From an uncultured Eggerthellaceae bacterium (GTDB taxonomy: Bacteria; Actinomycetota; Coriobacteriia; Coriobacteriales; Eggerthellaceae): 64,000 nucleotides of DNA. The translations under genes were made by a program, and so were the position numbers. Below are positions 16,393 to 25,700 of this stretch, in pieces. Within the stretch, counting starts at the first letter, position 1. The number at the start of each line of letters is the position of its first letter. Location: positions 62,001 to 126,000 of the forward strand of contig CAUDUM010000002.1 of NCBI GenBank assembly GCA_958452575.1, given 5' to 3'. A model generated the notes under the pieces. That model was not told the origin of the DNA, did not search any database, and saw only the letters and a list, made by a program, of their open reading frames with translations.

Positions 16393-16941
16393 CTACTCCA
16401 TCGTGTGCGTGGCGAACTGAGGGTCGTCCTCCCACAGACGCACCTCTCCTGAGGCAAGCGTGGCCGGCAAGTCGATGACACGCTGGTTTGACGAGCCGCG
16501 GAACCGCAGCGTGATCTCGTGCTGCGCGGCAACATAGGGGCCGTCGACCAGGATGTCGATGCAGCGCAGCAAACGATCGGTGACGTCGGTATGGCGCCGC
16601 CCGCCTTCCAGCAGGTCCTCGAGCACGTAGCCGGTGAAGCACCAGATGCCTTTGTCGGGGAAGCGCTCTTTCACGCGTTCGACGAACGCGACCAAGTCGC
16701 GTTGGTTCTCGGGCTCCATCGGCTCGCCGCCGAGCAGCGTGAGGCCGTCGATGTATCCGGGTTCGAGGCTTTCGAGGATGCGCTCCTCGACTTCCGGCGT
16801 GAACGCGTCGCCTGCCGCGAAGTCCTGCGCCTCCTGGTTGAAGCACCCCGGGCAATGCAGGCGGCAGCCCGACACGAACAGCGTCGTGCGCACGCCCTCG
16901 CCGTTGGCGATGTCGCAGTATTTGATCTCGCTGTAATTCAC
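16393..16941 (-). CDS. nrdG: Anaerobic ribonucleotide reductase-activating protein (radical SAM)
   Basis: About 182 residues. It opens VNYSEIKYCDIANGEGVRTTLFVSGC, then has Cys26-x3-Cys30-x2-Cys33 (CRLHCPGC), the radical-SAM [4Fe-4S] motif, LTLLGGEPM (SAM-binding GGE) and a TGYVLEDLL segment. It generates the glycyl radical on NrdD. I use the GTG at 16941, with GGAGG upstream and the family-typical NY start; an in-frame ATG at 16998 lacks both. It lies ~570 bases downstream of nrdD in the same direction, a larger gap than usual. Confidence 0.95.
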   Translation of the reverse strand: MNYSEIKYCDIANGEGVRTTLFVSGCRLHCPGCFNQEAQDFAAGDAFTPEVEERILESLEPGYIDGLTLLGGEPMEPENQRDLVAFVERVKERFPDKGIWCFTGYVLEDLLEGGRRHTDVTDRLLRCIDILVDGPYVAAQHEITLRFRGSSNQRVIDLPATLASGEVRLWEDDPQFATHTME

Positions 16942-17011
16942 CGGGACCGCCCTCCATCGATCAGCTCGCAGCCGCTTCGTCGTCATCGCGTTCTTCAACC
17001 TGCATCATATC

Positions 17012-17063
17012 GCGCTAATCGGAGGATTCCGTCCTTAACGGACGATTATTCGACGATTAGCGC
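17012..17063. repeat. Palindromic element GCGCTAATCG...CGATTAGCGC (unit 1)
   Basis: 10-bp perfect arms (17012-17021 and 17054-17063). The interior contains a smaller nested dyad, CGTCC-TTAA-GGACG-like. The same arm sequence recurs at 17157-17209. Confidence 0.7.
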
Positions 17064-17156
17064 TTCCTGCCTTCGCCATCGCGCACAGGAAAAAGCTCCC
17101 ACCTGGGATTATACGCACGCAAAGGGCAATCGAACGCGCTCCGAGAATGAAAATGC

Positions 17157-17209
17157 GCGCTAATCGTCGGATTATCGCTCCCCAGGGGTGCTTTTTTTAT
17201 GATTAGCGC
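17157..17209. repeat. Palindromic element GCGCTAATC...GATTAGCGC (unit 2)
   Basis: 9-bp perfect arms (17157-17165 and 17201-17209), about the same overall length as unit 1. The interior includes TCCCCAGGGG and a run of seven T. Confidence 0.7.
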
Positions 17210-17338
17210 AATCGAAACGCCGGATCGGAGCGAACACGATCGAAGCGCAAGACCGGAAACGAACGCAGTCGGAGCTTAGAGACGGCGACGAGCGCGCGCA
17301 ACGACTCAGAATGGCGACGAGAACGGCAAAATCGCCGA

Positions 17339-17372
17339 AACGGCGTCGAAGATCAGCATCCTCGACGCCGTT
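17339..17372 (-). terminator. 11-bp hairpin downstream of nrdD
   Basis: AACGGCGTCGA (17339-17349) pairs with TCGACGCCGTT (17362-17372). On the minus strand it lies about 140 bases after the nrdD stop and is followed by TTCGGCGATTTT. It may terminate or attenuate read-through into nrdG. Confidence 0.5.
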
Positions 17373-17510
17373 GTCGCCAAACACTCGTGTCATGTCAGCC
17401 CGCCGACCTGCAGCGGATTCAAGCGACTGACGGCACGCGAAAGATTCCGCCACTCCGGCGGCTGCAGCAGGTTCAGTCGACCGGGGATCACTGGCGATGC
17501 CGCCGAAACC

Positions 17511-19733
17511 CTACAGATGCAGCACGCGGTCGCGGATCTCCTCGGTGCGGCCCTGATTCCAGAACTGCGTGCCGATGTAGCCGCAGGTGCGGCGGGCGAC
17601 GTTGAGCTTCTCGGGGTTGCGGTTGCCGCACTTGGGGCACTCCCACACCAGCTTGCCGTCATCCTCGACGATCTGGATCTCGCCGTCGAAGCCGCACTCC
17701 TGGCAGTAGTCGCTTTTGGTATTGAGCTCGGCGTACATGATGTTGTCGTAGATGTACTGCAGCACGCGGATGACCGCCTGCAGGTTGTCCTGCATGTCGG
17801 GCACCTCGACGTAGCTGATGGCGCCGCCGGGCGAGAGCTGCTGGAACGCGCTTTCGAACTTCAGCTTGGTGAACGCATCGATCTCCTCGGACACGTGCAC
17901 GTGGTAGCTGTTGGTGATGTAGCCCTTGTCCGTGATGCCGGGGATCACGCCGAAGCGGCGCTGCAGGCACTTGGCGAACTTGTAAGTGGTCGACTCGAGC
18001 GGCGTGCCGTACAGCGAGAAGTCGATGTTGCTGGCGGCCTTCCATTCGGCGCACTTGTCGTTCATGTGCTGCATCACCTGCATGGCGAACGGCGTGGCCT
18101 CCTCGTCGGTGTGGCTTTTGCCCGTCATGTACTTGACGCACTCGTACAGGCCGGCGTACCCCAGGCTGATGGTGGAGTAGCCGCCGAACAGCAGCGGGTC
18201 GATGACCTGGCCCTTGGGCAGGCGCGCCAGGGCGCCGTACTGCCACAGGATCGGCGCGGCGTCGGAGAGCGTCCCCTTCAGGCGCTCGTGCCGGCACATC
18301 AGCGCGCGGTGGCACAGCTCCAGGCGCTCGTCGAAGATCTCCCAGAACTTGGCCATGTCGCGTCCGGACGAGCAGGCGACGTCCACCAAGTTGATCGTGA
18401 CCACGCCCTGGTTGAACCGGCCGTAGTATTTGGGCTTGCCCGGCTCGTAGATGCCGGCGTTGGCGATGTTGTCATAGCCGTTGCCCGAGCGGTCCGGCGT
18501 CAGGAAGCTGCGGCAGCCCATGCAGGTGTAGCAATCGCCCTCGCCCGGCTGCTCGCCCTTGGAGAGCTTCAGCTCGCGCATCTTCTTCTCGGAGATGTAG
18601 TCGGGCACCATGCGCTTGGCGGTGCACTTGGCGGCCATCTTGGTGAGGTAGAAGTACGGCGCGTCCTCGTGGATGTTGTCCTCCTCCAGCACATAGATGA
18701 GCTTGGGGAACGCGGGCGTGATCCACACGCCGGCCTCGTTCTTGACGCCCTCGTAGCGCTGGCGCAGCACCTCCTCGATGATCATGGCCAGGTCGTGGCG
18801 CTCAGCATCGCTGCGCGCCTCGCCCAGGTACATGAACACGGTGACGAACGGCGCCTGGCCGTTGGTGGTCATCAGCGTGACGACCTGGTACTGGATGGTC
18901 TGGACGCCGCGGCGGATCTCGTCGCGCAGGCGCTCCTCGACGACCTTGTTGATCTTGTCGACCGGCGCCTCAAGACCCAGCTCGTTGACCTCTTGCAGCA
19001 CCTGACGGCGGATCTTCTGGCGGCTGACCTCAACGAACGGGGCCAGATGCGTGAGCGAGATCGACTGGCCGCCGTACTGGCAGCTGGCCACCTGCGCGAT
19101 GATCTGCGTGGCGATGTTGCAGGCGGTGGAGAAGCTATGCGGGCGCTCGATGAGCGTGCCGGAGATGACCGTGCCGTTCTGCAGCATGTCCTCGAGGTTG
19201 ACCAGGTCGCAGTTGTGCATGTGCTGCGCGAAGTAGTCGGCATCGTGGAAGTGGATGATGCCCTCCTCGTGCGCCTTGACGACATCCTGCGGCAGCAGCA
19301 TGCGCATGGTCAGGTCCTTGGACACCTCGCCTGCCATGTAGTCGCGCTGCACCGAGTTGACTGTGGGGTTCTTGTTGGAATTCTCCTGCTTGACCTCCTC
19401 GTTGTTGCACTCGATGAGGGACAGGATGCGGTCGTCGGTGGTGTTTGCCGTGCGCTTGAGGCTCTGCACGTAGCGGTAGATGATGTAGCGGCGGGCGACG
19501 TCGTAGCGGCCGGCGGCCATGATCTGGTTCTCGACCATGTCCTGGATCTCCTCGACCGACACGGTGTGGCCGGCGCGCTCGCACAGCCACTCCACGCTGT
19601 GCGCCGCCAGGGCGATCTGATCGTCGGTGAGGCGGTCGCTGGGATCAGCCTCGCTGTTGGCGCCCTCGATGGCGCGGACGATCTTTTCGATGTCGAAGGG
19701 GACCTCGGTGCCGCTTCGCTTGATGATCTTCAT
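17511..19733 (-). CDS. nrdD: Anaerobic ribonucleoside-triphosphate reductase (class III)
   Basis: A 740-residue glycyl-radical enzyme. Residues 1-90 are the ATP-cone allosteric domain (MKIIKRSGTEVPFDIEKIVRAIEGAN). The catalytic barrel includes HFHDADYF, HNCDLVNLEDML and GGYSTISLGYAGLYE. The C-terminal zinc site has two CxxC pairs (CQECG, CPKCG), and RTCGYIG places the radical on Gly718, with the usual ~20-residue tail after it. It makes dNTPs using formate under anaerobic conditions. NrdR boxes upstream indicate repression by NrdR-dATP. GAGAGGC precedes the ATG. Confidence 0.98.
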   Translation of the reverse strand: MKIIKRSGTEVPFDIEKIVRAIEGANSEADPSDRLTDDQIALAAHSVEWLCERAGHTVSVEEIQDMVENQIMAAGRYDVARRYIIYRYVQSLKRTANTTDDRILSLIECNNEEVKQENSNKNPTVNSVQRDYMAGEVSKDLTMRMLLPQDVVKAHEEGIIHFHDADYFAQHMHNCDLVNLEDMLQNGTVISGTLIERPHSFSTACNIATQIIAQVASCQYGGQSISLTHLAPFVEVSRQKIRRQVLQEVNELGLEAPVDKINKVVEERLRDEIRRGVQTIQYQVVTLMTTNGQAPFVTVFMYLGEARSDAERHDLAMIIEEVLRQRYEGVKNEAGVWITPAFPKLIYVLEEDNIHEDAPYFYLTKMAAKCTAKRMVPDYISEKKMRELKLSKGEQPGEGDCYTCMGCRSFLTPDRSGNGYDNIANAGIYEPGKPKYYGRFNQGVVTINLVDVACSSGRDMAKFWEIFDERLELCHRALMCRHERLKGTLSDAAPILWQYGALARLPKGQVIDPLLFGGYSTISLGYAGLYECVKYMTGKSHTDEEATPFAMQVMQHMNDKCAEWKAASNIDFSLYGTPLESTTYKFAKCLQRRFGVIPGITDKGYITNSYHVHVSEEIDAFTKLKFESAFQQLSPGGAISYVEVPDMQDNLQAVIRVLQYIYDNIMYAELNTKSDYCQECGFDGEIQIVEDDGKLVWECPKCGNRNPEKLNVARRTCGYIGTQFWNQGRTEEIRDRVLHL

Positions 19734-20181
19734 GTCGCTTGCCTCTCATCTCTGCGCTCGATCGCGCGCGTGCGTTTCCCGTCCGCGGGCCTTCCCTGGG
19801 CGCCGCGCGGGCGTTGTCTCGGTCGTCTTTGCTTACGTTATTGTTGCTTGAATGGTAACATTTTTTGAAGACGTCGCCGGCAAACGGCTCCGTCTTCTCG
19901 GCCAAACCATGATACTCCCTTTCGGGCACAATATATTGTGTTTTCTTGCTAAATTAACCCCCATATTATGTTTCTGCAGGTCGTCACGCATGAAACTTTT
20001 TCTTGAAGCTCGAGGCGCGGATAATCGCGAAAAAACACCTGTTTTGCATACCCCCTGATGGGCGCGAATCGCGCCTTTCGAGGCGGCGTCGCGCTGCCGA
20101 AAACGGCCCGCCGGGAATCCTCCGCGCCGACATGCTTTAGAATGGGACGCCGGATGGGATCGATCGGAAGGAAGGGGAAGC
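19734..20181. other. Divergent nrdD/MFS control region
   Basis: 448 bases between divergent genes. An AT-rich core (about 19905-19980) holds the NrdR boxes. From there nrdD would have a leader of ~190 bases. The segment before the MFS gene has a good ribosome site but no obvious promoter. No coding gene is seen. Confidence 0.5.
19926..19973. promoter_or_regulatory. Tandem NrdR boxes upstream of nrdD
   Basis: The first box, CACAATATATTGTG at 19927-19940, is a perfect palindrome fitting the NrdR consensus (ACACWATATATWGTGT). A degenerate second box (CCATATTATGTTT) begins exactly 32 bases further on, the usual three-helical-turn spacing of NrdR box pairs. The first box overlaps a TATATT -10-like sequence on the minus strand. 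Confidence 0.8.
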
Positions 20182-21447
20182 ATGGCGGCGAATGCGAGCG
20201 ATGCCGAACGCGCGCCTTGGCTCACGCGCCCCCAGCCGCGGCTGCGCCTGGGCGGGCTGGTGCTCCTGCTGCTGGTCGCCTCGCTCATCACGCCGCTTTC
20301 CCTGGACATGTACACGCCGGCGATCCCCCGCATGGCGGGCTACTTCGGCACCGACGAGGCCACCGTCAACCTGACGCTGTGGGGCTACTACCTGCTCTTC
20401 GCCGCGGGCATGCTGGTGTTCGGACCCTTGAGCGACAAGTTCGGCCGCCGTCCGATCCTGCTCGCCGGGTTCGCGTTCTACGTGGTCGGCGGCATCGCCT
20501 GCGCGCTCTCCCCCACCATCTACGCGCTCATCGGCGCGCGCCTTGTGCAGGCGCTGGGCGCGGGCGCGGTCAGCGCGGTGTGCATGGCGGTGGTCAAGGA
20601 CTCGTTCCGCGCCGACCGCCGCGAGAAGATCCTCTCGATCATGCAGGTGCTCTTCGTCATCGGCCCCGCCGCCGCGCCGAGCATCGGCACCGCCGTGCTC
20701 CAGGTCGCCGACTGGCGTGCCACGTTCTGGGTACTCTCCGCCGTGGGGGCGGTCTGCCTGGCCCTGACCCTGCTGTTCCGCGAATCGTTGCGCGAGGATG
20801 AGCGCGAGGACGGCGGCTTGGCGTCGACGCTCGGTCAGTTGGGCTCCGTGGCCAAAGACCGCGGCTTCACGGCGTTCCTCATCATCACGAGCCTGTTCGA
20901 GGTCGCGTTCATGGGCTACATCGCGGTGGGGTCCTACATCTACATCGACTTCTTCGGCGTCGGCGAGGCGGGCTACAGCCTGTTCTTCGGCATCGCGGCG
21001 CTGTTCACGGCGACCGGACCGTTCATCTGGCTCGGCTTCTCGCATGTGACGAGCGCGCGTCGGTTCACGACGATCCTGCTGGTGCTGAGCATCGCCCTTG
21101 GCGTTGCGATCATCCTGGTCGGCGAAAGCGGGCCGATCGCGTTCTGCGCGCTGTTCAGCACCTTCGCTGTCGCGGAGGCGGCGGGTCGGCCCTACATGAT
21201 GAACATCCTGCTCGAGCAGACCAAGCGCAACGCCGGCGCCGCATCCGCTCTCATGAACTGCGTGCGCACGGGTGTGGGATGCGTCGGCATGGTGCTGGCC
21301 GCCCTGCCGTGGACGAGCTACGTGTTCGGCGTCGGCACGCTGATGGCGGGCGGCATGATCATCTCGCTCGTCGGCTGGATCGCCCTTTTGCGCTCACGCA
21401 CCCCACTCGCGGGCATCAAGGAGGATGAACCGGTCTCGCTGTGGTAG
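20182..21447 (+). CDS. MFS efflux transporter, Bcr/CflA (DHA1) type
   Basis: A 421-residue protein with twelve membrane segments. Segment 1 and its loop (ITPLSLDMYTPAIPRMAGYFG) and the A-loop GPLSDKFGRRPILL (residues ~75-90) are the Bcr/CflA signature. LVQALGAGAVSAVCMAVVKDSF is motif C-like in segment 5. Members expel drugs such as bicyclomycin or chloramphenicol by proton antiport. GGGGAAG precedes the ATG. It is divergent from nrdD and followed by the pyrimidine tract rather than a gene. Confidence 0.9.
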   Translation: MAANASDAERAPWLTRPQPRLRLGGLVLLLLVASLITPLSLDMYTPAIPRMAGYFGTDEATVNLTLWGYYLLFAAGMLVFGPLSDKFGRRPILLAGFAFYVVGGIACALSPTIYALIGARLVQALGAGAVSAVCMAVVKDSFRADRREKILSIMQVLFVIGPAAAPSIGTAVLQVADWRATFWVLSAVGAVCLALTLLFRESLREDEREDGGLASTLGQLGSVAKDRGFTAFLIITSLFEVAFMGYIAVGSYIYIDFFGVGEAGYSLFFGIAALFTATGPFIWLGFSHVTSARRFTTILLVLSIALGVAIILVGESGPIAFCALFSTFAVAEAAGRPYMMNILLEQTKRNAGAASALMNCVRTGVGCVGMVLAALPWTSYVFGVGTLMAGGMIISLVGWIALLRSRTPLAGIKEDEPVSLW

Positions 21448-21450
21448 GAC

Positions 21451-21604
21451 GCCTTCCGCTTCCGCTTTCTGCCTCCGCTTCCGCTTCCCCTTCCCCTTCC
21501 GCTTTCTGCCTCCGCCCCCTTTCCCCCTTTCTGCCTCTGCCTCCTCTCCCCTTTTCCCTTTTCCCTTTTCCGCCTCTGCCTCCGTCTCCGCCTCCGCTTT
21601 CCCT
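21451..21604. repeat. Pyrimidine-rich low-complexity tract
   Basis: About 150 bases, almost all C and T on the plus strand, built from irregular TTCCGC, TTCCCC, TGCCTCCG and CCCTTTT units, beginning 4 bases after the MFS stop. The only purines are isolated G and a few A. Confidence 0.9.
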
Positions 21605-21870
21605 TCTCGGAATCACCGCGCCGACACGCCGCGAATCAGGGAGAGATGATGCGGACCGCAGCGGTGCGGACCAAGGCGAGGCGGCTCGAACAGACAACGC
21701 ACTCTATTCGCAAGATATTGCCGCTCTCCAGCACTTGCCACGTCAAAACGAACCGATTAGAGCGCGTAGCAGCGGCGCTGCTGGTGATAGAGGGAAGGTC
21801 GAAACGTATTTGACCTGGTGAGGAGCCCTTGATCTGCATGCAATCCCTTTTCTGTCTCCCGCAGCACACA

Positions 21871-21932
21871 CTAATCGGCCGATTATTCCGTCCGATCGAC
21901 CGTTCGACGGCAAAAGCGCTCGATTAGAGTGC
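21871..21932. repeat. Palindrome cluster CTAATCGGCCGATTA ... CGATTAGAGTGCG
   Basis: TAATCGGCCGATTA (21872-21885) is a perfect 14-bp palindrome. CACTAATCG before it pairs with CGATTAGAGTG at ~21921-21931, giving a longer interrupted dyad. The related half-site CCGATTAGAGCGC lies at ~21733. It belongs to the same motif family as 17012-17209. Confidence 0.6.
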
Positions 21933-22032
21933 GTCGCGCGTCGCATCAGAAAAAAGGGAGGGATCGCCGGACTGACCGCACGCACGACCAGGACGCCCCC
22001 GCATCCCGCGCCCGACCGGCCGTAGAAAAACA

Positions 22033-22065
22033 ACGGGGCACCGGGAACAACTTCCGACGCCCCGT
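22033..22065 (-). terminator. Rho-independent terminator for the DUF454 operon
   Basis: Reading the minus strand, ACGGGGC pairs with GCCCCGT across a loop that itself has some pairing, followed by TGTTTTTCT. It is placed 190 bases beyond the DUF454 stop. Confidence 0.65.
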
Positions 22066-22253
22066 CGCGCATCATTTCAGACAGCTCGATGCGCCCGCAG
22101 CTCTATTTCCCGCGCCTGCGCATCCGCAGTATCACTGCCATGCCTCCCGCCGCCACTGCGCTGTCAAGAGTTCCAGCGGCGACCGCTTCCAGCGGATCGC
22201 CCGTTCGGGGCAAGCCGTCTCCGCCATGGAAGAGCGCCCGCATCGCAAACACC

Positions 22254-22745
22254 TTATCTCTCGACCTCGCCCCTGTCCGTCTTCACGATGAAGCCGAAGT
22301 AGACGATATGTCCGATCCATACGAGCGCAAGCGCGATGCGGCCGATAGGGACGTTCGCCATCAGCGCGAACCCGATCCCCAGCAAGACGGTCACGGGAAT
22401 GATGATCGTCAGCTTGGCCTTGACCGTCATCGAGCGCTTGGTCGCGTATCCTTCGAGGACCTTGCGGTAAAGCGGCGTGGACTTGAACCAGGTGTTCAAG
22501 CGCTCCGAGCTGCGCGCAAAGCAGAATGCCGCCACGAGTGCGAACGGCGTGGTGGGCAGGATCGGGATCGCCACGCCCACGATCGCCAACCCGAAGAAGA
22601 CGAACCCCAAGCCCGCCCATACGTAACGCGCGATGCGACGCGCGCCTTCCGGCGCGGCGACTCCAACCGCCGAGGCATCGGCGGCCCCCGCAACGTTGAT
22701 CGCCGTCTCGCCTGCGGCGCTTTGCCCGAAAGATCGTTGTGTCAT
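22254..22745 (-). CDS. DUF454 (YbaN-like) membrane protein
   Basis: A 163-residue protein. After a ~40-residue Ala/Gly-rich leader come the family hallmarks: WAGLGFVFFGLAIVGVAIPILPTTPFALVAAFCFARSSERL (one hairpin of membrane helices with the PILPTTPF motif), HPL-like NTWFKSTPLYRKVLEGY, and two more membrane helices near the end. The function is unknown in the family. It follows the fused ABC exporter by 46 bases in the same direction, so it is probably the last gene of the metal/ABC operon. Confidence 0.85.
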   Translation of the reverse strand: MTQRSFGQSAAGETAINVAGAADASAVGVAAPEGARRIARYVWAGLGFVFFGLAIVGVAIPILPTTPFALVAAFCFARSSERLNTWFKSTPLYRKVLEGYATKRSMTVKAKLTIIIPVTVLLGIGFALMANVPIGRIALALVWIGHIVYFGFIVKTDRGEVER

Positions 22746-22791
22746 AGCTGCCCCCTTTCCCTTTCACGTCATTACACCTTGCACGACAGCC

Positions 22792-25700
22792 CTACGACAC
22801 GCGCCCGTGCTCCACCGAATAGGTGCGGTCAGCGATGGCGGCGACCGATTCGCGGTGGCTGACGATCACGATGGTCTTGCCGGCGCGGTTGCCGGCAAGC
22901 GCGCGCAGGACCGCCGCCTCGTTGAGGCTGTCCAGGTTGCTCGTCGGCTCATCGAGCAGCACGAACGGCGCATCGTGCAAGAACACGCGCGCCAAGCCCA
23001 GGCGCTGCCGCTCGCCGCCCGAAAGGCCGTCGCCCAACTCGCCCAACGTCGTGTCGAGGCCGCGGGGCAAACGCTCCACCAGACCCGAAAGCGACGCCGA
23101 GGCGACCGCACGCGCGATCTCCTCCTCGGTGGCATCGGGCTTGACCATCATCAGGTTCTCGCGCAACGTGCCCTCGAACAGATGCGTCTCCTGCGTCATG
23201 AAGCCCTCGTTCTCGCGCAGGCTGGCGGTGTTGACGCGGCGGATGTCGTGACCCGACACCTCCACCACGCCCTTGTCCGCATCCCAGAAGCGCATGAACA
23301 GCTTGAGCAGCGTCGATTTGCCCGCACCGCTGCGTCCGGCGATGCGCACCACTTCGCCGGGACGCACCTCCACGTCGACATCCTGCAAAACCCGCGCTCC
23401 GCCGTAGGAGAAGCCGACGCGGCGGGCGGATGCGCCGTCGAAGCCGGACAGGTCCGCGCCGTCTGCGACCTCCTCGGTCTGAGGCTCCTCGTCCAGCAGA
23501 TCCAGCACGCGCGCGCCCGAGGCGAGCGTCTGCTGCAGCGTGGTTCCCAGGTTGGCGACCGCCACCACCGGGCCGAACGACGACATGAGCGCAGCGGTGG
23601 CGAGCACGGCGGCATCGACGCCGATCGCACCCCGCATCGCCAGATGCGACGCCGTCGCCAGCATCGCGATGTCCAACGCCAGCACCAAAGCGCCCACCAC
23701 CGCCATCCACAGCGCGGTGGCGCCCTTCAACCGCTCCTCCGCCCGCGCCTGCACGCGCATGCGCTCCGCAAGCTCGCGCGAGCGCTCCTCGGCACGGCCG
23801 AACTGCAGCGTCTCGGACAGGCCGCGCAGGCTGTCCAGCACAAAGGCGTTCATGCCGCCGATGCGGTCGCGCACCGCACGCCCCGACGCGCCCGTGGCCT
23901 TGGACGACACGATCGGGACCGCGACGCCGACCGCCAGATAAGCGGCAAGCGCCAGCGCCCCCAGCGCCGGGGATTGCGCCGCGATGAACGCGGTCATGAT
24001 CACCGAGACCGCGAACGCGATGATCGCGGGCGACAATGTGTGGGCGTAGAACACCTCCAAAAGCTCCACGTCGGAGGTGACCAGCGATACCAGATCGCCC
24101 TTGTCACGCCCTTCGAGCTTGGCGGGGGCAAGACGCCGCAGCGCAAAGAAGACCTTGTCGCGCACGAGCGCCAGGATGCGAAACGCCAAATAGTGGTTGC
24201 ACAGCTGCTCGCCGTAGCGCAGAGGCCCGCGCGCCACGCCGCATGCCGTCAGCAGCGCGATGAGCGTGCCGTAGGCAAGCGGCTGGTCCAGACCGCCGAG
24301 CTCGAGCAGCCCGTACGCTCCAAGCACCGTAAGGAAGATGGCCGCCAGAAACCCGATCACGCCCAGCACGGCGGCAAGGGCCATCACGGGAAGAAGCGGG
24401 CGGGTGAGCCTCACCAGGCGCAGCATCACCGAGACGTGCGACCTGCGCGGCGCCTCGGCGGATGCGGGAGCCCCTGCCGCGGATTCGGCGGGGACGCTCC
24501 CCTCCGGCGCGCAAGCGGCGCTCGAAACGGCGGCCCGCGCCTCGGACGGGGAGGCGTCGGACTCCTCCGCCATCCCGCTGCACCCGCAGACGGCACCGAC
24601 GCCGGATCCGAACTCCTCGAGCTCCGCCTGCTGGCGCCACAGGCGCGCATACGCGCCTTCGCGTCGCAGCAGCTCGTCGTGACGTCCTGATTCCACGACC
24701 CTGCCGTCCTCCATCACGTAGATGCGATCGGCGTCGCGCAGCGCAGCGAGGCGGTGCGAGATCATGATGACGGTGCGCGTGCGCGCCAGCTCCCCCACCA
24801 GCTCGATGATGGCGTTCTCGCTGTCCGCGTCGATGTTGGACGTCGCCTCATCGAGCAGGTACACGGGGGCATCGTGCAGAAGGGCGCGCGCCATGGCGAG
24901 TCGCTGACGCTGCCCGCCCGAAAGGTTGGCGCCCCCTTCGGACACGGGCGCGTCGAGCCCGCCCGCCTCGCGCGCGAAGCCGTCCAGACGGCAGCGCGAC
25001 AGCGCATTCCACAATTCGCCGTCGTCCGCCGAGGGCCTGGCCATCAGCAGGTTCGAGCGGATCGTCCCCTTGAACAGATAGCTCGAGAACGACACCGCTG
25101 TGATCGTGTCGCGCAGCGATGCGGGCGACGCCTCGCGCAGATCGACCCCGCCGATGCGCACCTCGCCCGTGTAGGCGGCGTTCGCCCCGGTCAGGATCGC
25201 ACCCAGAGTCGACTTGCCCGATCCGCTCTCGCCCACGATGCCGACGAAGCTGCCCGTCGGCGCCTCGAAATCGACATCCTCCAGCACCGTGCGCTCGCCA
25301 TCGTAGGAATACCCCACGCCCCGGCACACGATATCGGGGCGCGACGCGTCGATCGAGCGCGTGCCGCGCGGCGGCTCGGGGACGTCCAGTACCGCGTACA
25401 TGCGCTCGGCCGCCGCCATGCCGTTCATCGCGGTGTGGAAGAACGAGCCCAACGTGCGCAGCGGCAGGAAGAACTCCGCCGACAGGAACACGATGGAGAA
25501 CGCTGTCCCAAACGCCACGGCACCCGCCGCATACTCGCCGAGGACCATGACGATGCCGACCGCCGCCCCGCCGAACGCGAACAGGTCCATGATGGTGATG
25601 GAGTTGAGCTGCATCCGCAGAAGGCGCATGGTGGCGCGGCGGAAACCCTCCGCCTGCTCGTTCATGCGGCGATGGCGCTCCTCGTCGGCGCGATAGATCT

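Larger units (their letters stand above)
16942..17510. other. nrdD-nrdG intergenic region rich in palindromes
   Basis: 569 bases without a recognisable gene. It contains two CTAATCG/CGATTAG inverted pairs (17012-17063 and 17157-17209), a hairpin at 17339-17372, and a stretch (~17381-17480) with GTCAGC and GCAGCAGGTTC that partly resembles the boundary motifs found after hisA and metG. Confidence 0.5.
21448..22253. other. 806-base intergenic region: pyrimidine tract, palindromes, terminator
   Basis: No gene is recognised. In order it holds the pyrimidine tract (21451-21604), an AT-richer segment with CCGATTAGAGCGC (~21733-21745), the palindrome cluster 21871-21932, and the minus-strand terminator 22033-22065 serving the DUF454 gene. 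It is the longest gene-free stretch in the window. Confidence 0.6.

Noticed and set aside
17517..19868. Very long open frame antisense to nrdD
   Set aside because: It is the mirror of a GC-biased gene: low-complexity Val/Leu/Asp/His/Gly composition, no domain and no ribosome site. nrdD on the other strand is certain.
21743..22075. Minus-strand open frame in the long intergenic region after the DUF454 gene
   Set aside because: It has no ribosome site, Cys/Arg/Gly-rich composition without domain features, and runs through the palindrome cluster and terminator.
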